Below, piece after piece: positions 6,765 through 11,290 of a DNA stretch of 11,290 nt. The notes beneath the pieces are model-generated. The model was given only the letters and a program-made list of their open reading frames with translations. It was not told the origin of the DNA and ran no database searches. Numbering within the stretch: position 1 is the stretch's first letter; the number at the start of each line of letters is the position of its first letter. The stretch comes from Gemmatimonadota bacterium (GTDB lineage: Bacteria; Gemmatimonadota; Gemmatimonadetes; Gemmatimonadales; GWC2-71-9), in NCBI GenBank assembly GCA_003221075.1, contig QHUF01000141.1, positions 1 to 11,290 of the forward strand. The letters run 5' to 3'. Position numbers and translations under genes: made by a program.

Positions 6765-8168
6765 GTGCGAAAACAGGCGCTCCCGGCGGCGGTCTGCATG
6801 GACGGGTTCCCTCGGGACCCGGATTTCCCGCAGCTCGAGACCGCCAGCGATGCGGGGCTGATGCTCCAAGTGTTCCGCCAGCATCTCAAGGCGGTTTCGG
6901 GGAAGGCCTACCGCATCGAGGAGTGCGTGCCATTCCGATTTCGGTGCCGCCAGTCCACGTCGCGCTGCGTCCTACAATACACGCTCCGCGTCGTCGATCC
7001 GAGCAACGGTCGCCGCTGGGAGCAGTGGGTCACCGGCGTGGTGTACGCCGCGGCCGGCGAGGCCGAACGGTTGTGGCGGGAGCTACGCGTTGCGGATCCG
7101 CGCCCGGAGATTCCGGAGCAGTGGCTCGCGTTCGAACCGGTGGACTTCATCCCCGACCTGCAGATGCTGGTGCAAGTCTTTCCCTATGACCGCAAGCTCC
7201 AGAACCTGCGCCTTGTGCTGGGCGGCCCCCTCCACGAGCTCGAACCGCTCCTCTTGACCGGTCTCGAGCCCAGCCGGTGGCGCACCGAGCAACGGACCGT
7301 CGAGCCGATGCGCTATCGTACCGAACTCGGCGCCGCGCTCCGGTACACGCTGCGGGTGCGCGACCGGCTGACGGGGAGGGGCCAGACCCGCCGCTGCTAC
7401 CTGAAGGTCTATCGCAACGACCGTGGGGCGGAGACGTTCCGCCTGTTGCAGGCCCTGACCGACAAAGCGCGGGCAGGCGAGAGCCCGTACCGCGTGGTGC
7501 GGCCCATCGCCTATGTGCCTGAGCTGCGCACGCTGGCCCTGGAGGAGGCTCGGGGGGCGGCGCTGCAGCAGATCCTGCTACACGGGGGCGACTGGGATGC
7601 GGCGCTGCGCGCGGTTGCCCGGGCCGTGGCCGCCTTCAATCAAGAGGGCTTGGCGCTGACCGAGCGCCAAGCCCTCGCCGACCAGCTCGCTGACGTGAAC
7701 CGCGCGGCAAGTCTCGTGCAGTGGGCCTGTCCGGAGCTGCGAGCGCAGGTCGAGGCGCTCACGGCGGCGGTCGGGGACGGTCTCACGAACGTGCCGCCGG
7801 CCCCCATCCATCGGGACTTGAAGGCCGACCACATCTTCGTATCGGGCGACTGGGTGTGCTTCATCGATCTCGACTCGGTCGTGCTCGGCGATCCCGTGCG
7901 GGACCCCGCACACCTGGTCGCGCACATCACGGCCCGAGTCGGTCTGGACGGGCTGCCGGCCGACGAGGCACGTCGTGCGGCGGATGTGTTCGTCGACGAA
8001 TACTTCGCCCACGTCCCGCCGGGGTGGCGCGAACGTTTTCTCCTGCATTGCGTCGGCGCCCTCATCGAGGTTGCGGGTGGCATCTTCAAGCGCCAGGAGC
8101 CCGAGTGGCGCGACAAGGTCGCGGCGGCAGTCGCCGCGGCGCATCGCGCGGCGTCGGGGACGCTCTGA
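6765..8168 (+). CDS. Large APH-fold phosphotransferase with duplicated N-lobe (kinase 3)
   Basis: A 467-residue protein, over 130 residues longer than the two kinases upstream. The C-terminal part is a kinase: ATP Lys in YLKVYRN (K214), catalytic loop IHRDLKADHIF (H349, R350, D351), metal Asp in FIDLDSVVLGDP (D368). The loop Asn is His356 and the usual Gly is Arg350. The extra N-terminal length looks like a second, degenerate N-lobe: YTLRVVDPSNGR (72-83) matches YTLRVRDRLTGR (194-205), and IPDLQML (129-135) matches VPELRTL (251-257), both at an offset of 122. In the first copy the Lys position is Val92, so it should not bind ATP in the normal way. A GTG start with AGGAG upstream is chosen; the gene follows the exporter by 17 bases. 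The degenerate lobe may be regulatory or substrate-binding. The substrate is unknown. Confidence 0.8.
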   Translation: MRKQALPAAVCMDGFPRDPDFPQLETASDAGLMLQVFRQHLKAVSGKAYRIEECVPFRFRCRQSTSRCVLQYTLRVVDPSNGRRWEQWVTGVVYAAAGEAERLWRELRVADPRPEIPEQWLAFEPVDFIPDLQMLVQVFPYDRKLQNLRLVLGGPLHELEPLLLTGLEPSRWRTEQRTVEPMRYRTELGAALRYTLRVRDRLTGRGQTRRCYLKVYRNDRGAETFRLLQALTDKARAGESPYRVVRPIAYVPELRTLALEEARGAALQQILLHGGDWDAALRAVARAVAAFNQEGLALTERQALADQLADVNRAASLVQWACPELRAQVEALTAAVGDGLTNVPPAPIHRDLKADHIFVSGDWVCFIDLDSVVLGDPVRDPAHLVAHITARVGLDGLPADEARRAADVFVDEYFAHVPPGWRERFLLHCVGALIEVAGGIFKRQEPEWRDKVAAAVAAAHRAASGTL

Positions 8169-8216
8169 TAGACCCCACCACCGATCTCCCCGACCGATGC
8201 GGCGCTGCCGGGGATC

Positions 8217-8729
8217 GTGGCGATGCGCGCGCTCGGCGTAACCCGCGCGCTCGGCGTGGCGCGTGCGCTCCTGGCCTTTGGGCTCGACGACGCTCCCGTC
8301 TCGATGCATCTCGTCGGATACTCGCCGGGCGAACGAGCCACGCTCGAGGTTCGGGTGGGGAAGCGTAGCCTTGCGGTGAAGGCGTACGCCGAGGACCCGA
8401 CGCGGGCTACGCTCGTGGTCCTGCTTACAGCAATGCTGGATTTGTCGGCCGATTGTCTCCACCCGGATATCCGTACTGGATATGTGCAGGCGACGATTAC
8501 ACGCGCGTCGCAGCTGCGTCCGGACTTGGTTTCTGTTGACTTGAAGGTTCTGGGCGGGCTAGGGGCATTTGTTGCCAACCCAAAGAGAAAAGCGTTGGAA
8601 GTAGACTTGGATCAAGTGAGTTTCTCTTTGGGACCGCATAAGTCTGTAACCTTGCGGTGCGAAAAGAGTCTTTGCGCAAAACTTCTTGGGGTCGATAACG
8701 TCCCGCAGCAGCCGATTTCCCTCCCATGA
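8217..8729 (+). CDS. Truncated APH-like N-lobe fused to unrelated sequence, probable gene remnant
   Basis: A 170-codon open frame from GTG 8217. Residues about 30-65 resemble the N-lobe of the kinases upstream: YSPGERATLEVRV, then SLAVKAYAED with a Lys (K55) at the ATP position. After residue ~65 (about 8410) the kinase likeness stops. There is no HGD catalytic loop and no C-lobe, and composition changes: bases 8581-8640 are 26/60 G+C, against 48/60 in 4501-4560 inside kinase 2. The remaining ~100 residues match nothing I recognise. The start is doubtful: there is no good ribosome site, and the frame stays open back to 8172 with sensible sequence (PTDAALPGIVAM) but no start codon. It is best read as the 5' end of a fourth operon kinase cut by a rearrangement. 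It could still be expressed as a small protein. Confidence 0.5.
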   Translation: MAMRALGVTRALGVARALLAFGLDDAPVSMHLVGYSPGERATLEVRVGKRSLAVKAYAEDPTRATLVVLLTAMLDLSADCLHPDIRTGYVQATITRASQLRPDLVSVDLKVLGGLGAFVANPKRKALEVDLDQVSFSLGPHKSVTLRCEKSLCAKLLGVDNVPQQPISLP

Positions 8730-9206
8730 AGTCCGGGTGGAGGTCTTGACACGACCACATGTCCAGGCAAAGTCCCGCCATCAAGCGTGGGTAGAAAAGG
8801 GGGTAGGATGGGCCGGCAGGGTTAGCATGGCGAAGTGCAGCGGCTCTCGGCGAAGGCGCCCGAGCGCGCCAAGCCCCCGGGCTGTCATTGCGACGGCGGG
8901 GAGCTGTCGCTGCAGGGTGGGCGCCACGTAGAGCTCTTAAGCCATTGAATATTATATAGAACAACGCCCTCGAACGGACAAGAGACCCCTCTCAGACGCC
9001 CGCCATAAACGCTAGGCGTCCCCTGCGTTCGGAATTGGAGTGGGCGTTCGCATGTTTGCCGTCAACCAGGACCCGGATCGGCGTTTCGCCGAAATGATCG
9101 CCACCCGCCCAGGCTGAGACGCGATCATCTGTTTCATCTATTGCGGAGAAACACTGGATCGCCTAGCATAAACCCCCCCGGTAAGCCGGTAGAAGGGCAC
9201 AAGAGA

Positions 9207-9235
9207 ACCGATCCTAACGGACTATAGGGGTCGGT
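9207..9235 (+). other. Hairpin in the leader of the sugar transferase gene
   Basis: ACCGATCC (9207-9214) can pair with GGGTCGGT (9228-9235): 8 pairs with one G-U wobble and a 13-base loop. It lies 66 bases before the preferred start at 9302. It could be a leader-RNA structure or an operator palindrome. It matches no riboswitch family that I can recognise. Confidence 0.3.
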
Positions 9236-9291
9236 CATAAGACGTTCGGCAGGGGACCGTTAGATTGCTGGCAAAAGCAGTAAAAATAGAT

Positions 9292-9297
9292 GGGAGG
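9292..9297 (+). promoter_or_regulatory. Ribosome binding site deciding the GTG start at 9302
   Basis: GGGAGG ends 4 bases before GTG 9302. The alternative ATG at 9290 has no Shine-Dalgarno upstream and overlaps this site, and homologues as I recall them begin close to VRIFGHY. The GTG start is therefore preferred, though the spacing is slightly short. Confidence 0.55.
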
Positions 9298-9301
9298 CGT
9301 A

Positions 9302-10699
9302 GTGAGCGTTCGTATTTTCGGCCATTACGTGTCGCTGCCACTGGTGCTGCTCATGCTGGTAGAAGCAGCGATGCACGTGGGCGCGGTCTATTTTGCCAGG
9401 ACCTTGCGCTTCCTGGATATCCACTTCCTGATCTATCCCTCGGGCGAGTGGCTGCCTCGGGCCCTGTTGTATTCGCTCGTGATGCTGGGCGTCATGACCG
9501 CCTTCGGTCTGTACGGGACGGCGCTGCACAAGAGGGACCGCGAGTATCAGGTGCGGTTCCTGGCGAGCTACCCCGCCGGGGCGCTGCTGATGGTGATCGT
9601 TTTCTACGTCATACCGACGAGCTTCCTCGGGCGCGGCATCTTGGCCTTGAGTTTTCTGTTTTCGCTTATCCTCACGGTGCTGGCGCGGGTGGTGTTCTTC
9701 CGGATTGTCGGTGGCGACACGTTGAAGCGCCGTGTTCTCGTGCTCGGGAGCGGATCCCGCGCGGCCGAGGTCGAAGGGCTGTTAAGCAGGCTCGGCTCGC
9801 GCGCAGGATTTCATCTGGTCGGCTTCGTATTGTGCGGCGACGAGCAGCCGGGGCGGGACAAGTCCAAGTTGCTTGGCGACTGCAATGCCTTGCGCTCTCT
9901 CGTCGCGCAGCACCGAATCGACGAGATCGTGGTAGGAGTGAGGGACAGGCGCAACGGACACTTTCCCATGTCCAAGCTTCTGGAGTGCAAGCTTGAGGGA
10001 ACCAGCATCGTGGATTTGCCGACCTTCTTCGAACGGGAGACCGGCCATGTTCAGCTGAATTCACTGAGCGCGAGCTGGATGGTCTTTTCCGAGGGATTCT
10101 CCAAGACCGGTTTTCAGAGGCTCTTGAAACGCGCGTTCGATATCAGCGTAAGCGGAGCGATGTTGGTCGCCACCCTGCCGGTCATGTTGGCTGCGGCGCT
10201 GGCTATCTGGCTCGAGACCGGCCGGCCGATTCTGTATCGGCAGAAGCGGGTCGGTGAGTCCGGGCAGGTATTCGAAATCTTCAAGTTTCGCAGCATGCGT
10301 GTCGACGCGGAGAAGGACGGCGTCGCGCGATGGGCCAAGAAAAACGACGATCGCATCACGCGGGTGGGGAAATTCGTCAGATTGACGCGCGTGGATGAGT
10401 TGCCTCAGCTCATCAATGTCATGCGCGGCGACATGAGCTTCGTCGGCCCGCGCCCCGAGCGTCCGCCGTTCGTGCACGAACTCAGCCGGAAAGTGCCCTT
10501 CTACGCAAGCAGGCACTCCGTGAAGCCGGGTATCACGGGTTGGGCGCAGGTTCGCTATCCCTACGGAGCGTCGGTGGACGACGCGGTGCAGAAACTGCAA
10601 TTCGATCTTTACTATGTGAAGAACCACTCCCTGTTCCTGGATCTGGTTATTCTCTTACAAACGGCGCAGGTCGTTTTGTTTGGCCAGGGCGCGCGCTAG
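9302..10699 (+). CDS. Polyprenyl-phosphate sugar-1-phosphate transferase, XrtA/PEP-CTERM EPS type (EpsB-like)
   Basis: A 465-residue initiating glycosyltransferase of exopolysaccharide synthesis. It moves a sugar-1-phosphate from a nucleotide sugar to undecaprenyl phosphate in the inner membrane. Order: four N-terminal membrane helices (about 12-33, 52-72, 88-105, 112-134), a Rossmann-like domain starting KRRVLVLGSGSRA (142-154), a fifth hydrophobic segment (279-302), then the bacterial sugar transferase domain with RQKRVGESG (313-321), FKFRSMRVDAEKDG (327-340), VDELPQLINVMRGDMSFVGPRPE (364-386) and KPGITGWAQVRYPYG (408-422). The overall form fits the TIGR03013 family (XrtA/PEP-CTERM system glycosyltransferase) better than WcaJ/WbaP. 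An alternative start, ATG 9290, would add 4 residues. A polysaccharide export gene follows 107 bases later, as expected for such clusters. Confidence 0.93.
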   Translation: MSVRIFGHYVSLPLVLLMLVEAAMHVGAVYFARTLRFLDIHFLIYPSGEWLPRALLYSLVMLGVMTAFGLYGTALHKRDREYQVRFLASYPAGALLMVIVFYVIPTSFLGRGILALSFLFSLILTVLARVVFFRIVGGDTLKRRVLVLGSGSRAAEVEGLLSRLGSRAGFHLVGFVLCGDEQPGRDKSKLLGDCNALRSLVAQHRIDEIVVGVRDRRNGHFPMSKLLECKLEGTSIVDLPTFFERETGHVQLNSLSASWMVFSEGFSKTGFQRLLKRAFDISVSGAMLVATLPVMLAAALAIWLETGRPILYRQKRVGESGQVFEIFKFRSMRVDAEKDGVARWAKKNDDRITRVGKFVRLTRVDELPQLINVMRGDMSFVGPRPERPPFVHELSRKVPFYASRHSVKPGITGWAQVRYPYGASVDDAVQKLQFDLYYVKNHSLFLDLVILLQTAQVVLFGQGAR

Positions 10700-10732
10700 A
10701 TGCTAAAGTCAGGTCACCGTGGTTGGCACCGC

Positions 10733-10783
10733 TGTCTCGTTGTCGACTTGCCGGGGGCAGGCGACGAATCTCAGACCGAGACA
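10733..10783 (+). other. Long interrupted hairpin between sugar transferase and export gene
   Basis: Nested complementary arms are TGTCTCG (10733-10739) with CGAGACA (10777-10783), GTCG (10742-10745) with CGAC (10762-10765), and CTTGCC (10747-10752) with GGCAGG (10756-10761, one G-U pair) around a GGG loop. No T-tract follows, so it is not a standard intrinsic terminator. In an intercistronic position it could stabilise the upstream message or tune expression of the downstream gene. Confidence 0.45.
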
Positions 10784-10806
10784 ACAGGGTCCCGCGGGGC
10801 GTTGAG

Positions 10807-11290
10807 ATGAAACAGAGGTGCTGGGCTGCTGCGCTTGTGGCGACATTCATCGTGGCCGGTTGCGCGGATATGTCGCGGGTCCCGGGTCCCGCTGATGATA
10901 CGGCTCAACGGTCCGCCAGCTTCGAAGCGAATTATCGTATAGGCGTAGACGACCGCGTGCAGATCGCGGTATGGCGCAACCCGGAGTTGTCGGTGACCGC
11001 ACCGGTGCGGCCGGACGGAAGGATCTCGGTTCCGATCATCGGTGATGTCGAAGCAGGCGGCCGCACGCCTAGCGAGGTTGCCGAAATCATAAAGAAGCGG
11101 CTGTCCGAGTACATTCGCGAGCCCAACGTCGTGGTGATCCTCACGGAATTGCGCTCCCACGAATTCCTGTCGCGCGTGCGTGTGACCGGGGCGGTACGCA
11201 CCCCGCGCTCGATGCCTCACCGCCAGGGAATGACCGTTCTCGACGCGGTACTCGAGGCCGGCGGAGTCAATGATTTCTCCTCGCCCAATC
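10807..11290 (+). CDS. Polysaccharide export lipoprotein, XrtA/PEP-CTERM type (Wza/EpsA-like), partial
   Basis: The first 161 codons of a gene that runs off the window. The N-terminus is a lipoprotein signal: MKQR, a hydrophobic core and lipobox VAGC with lipidated Cys19, so it should be anchored in the outer membrane. The polysaccharide export domain follows (about 40-110), beginning YRIGVDDRVQIAVWRNPELS and containing VRPDGRISVPIIGDV. After it starts an SLBB-like domain with VRVTGAVRTPRSMP and GMTVLDAVLEAGGV. This pattern fits TIGR03027 export proteins of PEP-CTERM exopolysaccharide clusters, which form the periplasmic/outer-membrane exit channel. ATG 10807 is chosen because it gives the signal peptide directly; the ribosome site is weak. 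The C-terminal part is missing only because the window ends. Confidence 0.92.
   Translation, partial: MKQRCWAAALVATFIVAGCADMSRVPGPADDTAQRSASFEANYRIGVDDRVQIAVWRNPELSVTAPVRPDGRISVPIIGDVEAGGRTPSEVAEIIKKRLSEYIREPNVVVILTELRSHEFLSRVRVTGAVRTPRSMPHRQGMTVLDAVLEAGGVNDFSSPN

Larger units (their letters stand above)
8730..9301. other. Long region without a convincing gene, separating the two glycan blocks
   Basis: About 570 bases hold only short, unconvincing frames on both strands. Contents include a GC-rich stretch around 8820-8930, an AT-rich patch near 8946-8960, an inverted repeat GACGCC (8995-9000)/GGCGTC (9015-9020) with a 14-base loop and no T-tract, and a second hairpin at 9207-9235. A tiny frame at 9052-9117 encodes about 21 residues and resembles nothing known. 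No transposase, terminal inverted repeat or target duplication was recognised, although the region looks like a rearrangement scar. Any promoter and leader of the downstream exopolysaccharide genes should lie toward its right end. Confidence 0.55.

Noticed and set aside
8686..8964. Small frames on both strands after the truncated kinase, possible transposase remnants
   Set aside because: No transposase motif, terminal repeat or target duplication could be recognised; the proteins look like random GC-rich translation.
9254..9269. Sigma-54 (-24/-12) promoter before the sugar transferase, as expected for some PEP-CTERM exopolysaccharide loci
   Set aside because: GG and TTGC-like elements are present, but the spacing is one base too long and the -24 element matches poorly; this spacing is normally strict.
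9155..9290. c-di-GMP (GEMM) riboswitch in the sugar transferase leader
   Set aside because: A hairpin is present, but the conserved GEMM core sequences are not seen.
1..11290. CRISPR arrays, rRNA, complete insertion sequences
   Set aside because: No regularly spaced repeats, rRNA-like sequence or complete transposase with terminal repeats was found.

Overview
The window looks like chromosome from a high-GC Gram-negative proteobacterium, most likely beta- or gamma-proteobacterial. The evidence is very GC-rich coding DNA with tight start/stop overlaps, a bacterial tRNA-Ser with an encoded CCA, an outer-membrane-type polysaccharide export lipoprotein, and an initiating sugar transferase of the XrtA/PEP-CTERM exopolysaccharide type. 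No genus can be named from the sequence alone. All convincing genes are on the + strand.

Layout. (1) Positions 4-93 hold tRNA-Ser(CGA). Positions 94-470 hold no convincing gene, but carry short direct repeats, a small inverted repeat and a likely control region. (2) Positions 471-8168 form a six-gene operon with junctions of 1 nt, -1 nt, -4 nt, 2 nt and 17 nt. It encodes two tandem paralogous COG4671/MurG-like glycosyltransferases, two APH-fold phosphotransferases, one MsbA-type ABC exporter (fused membrane and ATPase domains), and a third, larger APH-fold phosphotransferase whose N-lobe is duplicated. (3) Positions 8217-8729 begin like a fourth APH-fold N-lobe. At about 8410 the frame runs into AT-richer sequence that resembles no kinase, so the gene looks truncated. 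(4) Positions 8730-9301 hold no convincing gene and look like a junction or scar. (5) From 9302 an exopolysaccharide locus starts: a polyprenyl-phosphate sugar-1-phosphate transferase (EpsB-like, TIGR03013 type), then an export lipoprotein (TIGR03027/Wza type) cut by the window end.

How the genes may work together. The second block is recognisable: the sugar transferase loads the first sugar phosphate onto the lipid carrier, and the export protein forms the outer-membrane exit. The first block is the more unusual part. Glycosyltransferases, small-molecule-type kinases and a lipid-flippase-like exporter suggest synthesis and export of a small glycosylated, possibly phosphorylated, molecule or glycolipid. 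The substrate is unknown. The kinases share an atypical catalytic loop, in which the metal-binding Asn of the APH family is replaced by Gln, Gln and His, so they should not be labelled aminoglycoside-resistance enzymes. This block is the best candidate in the window for an undescribed system.
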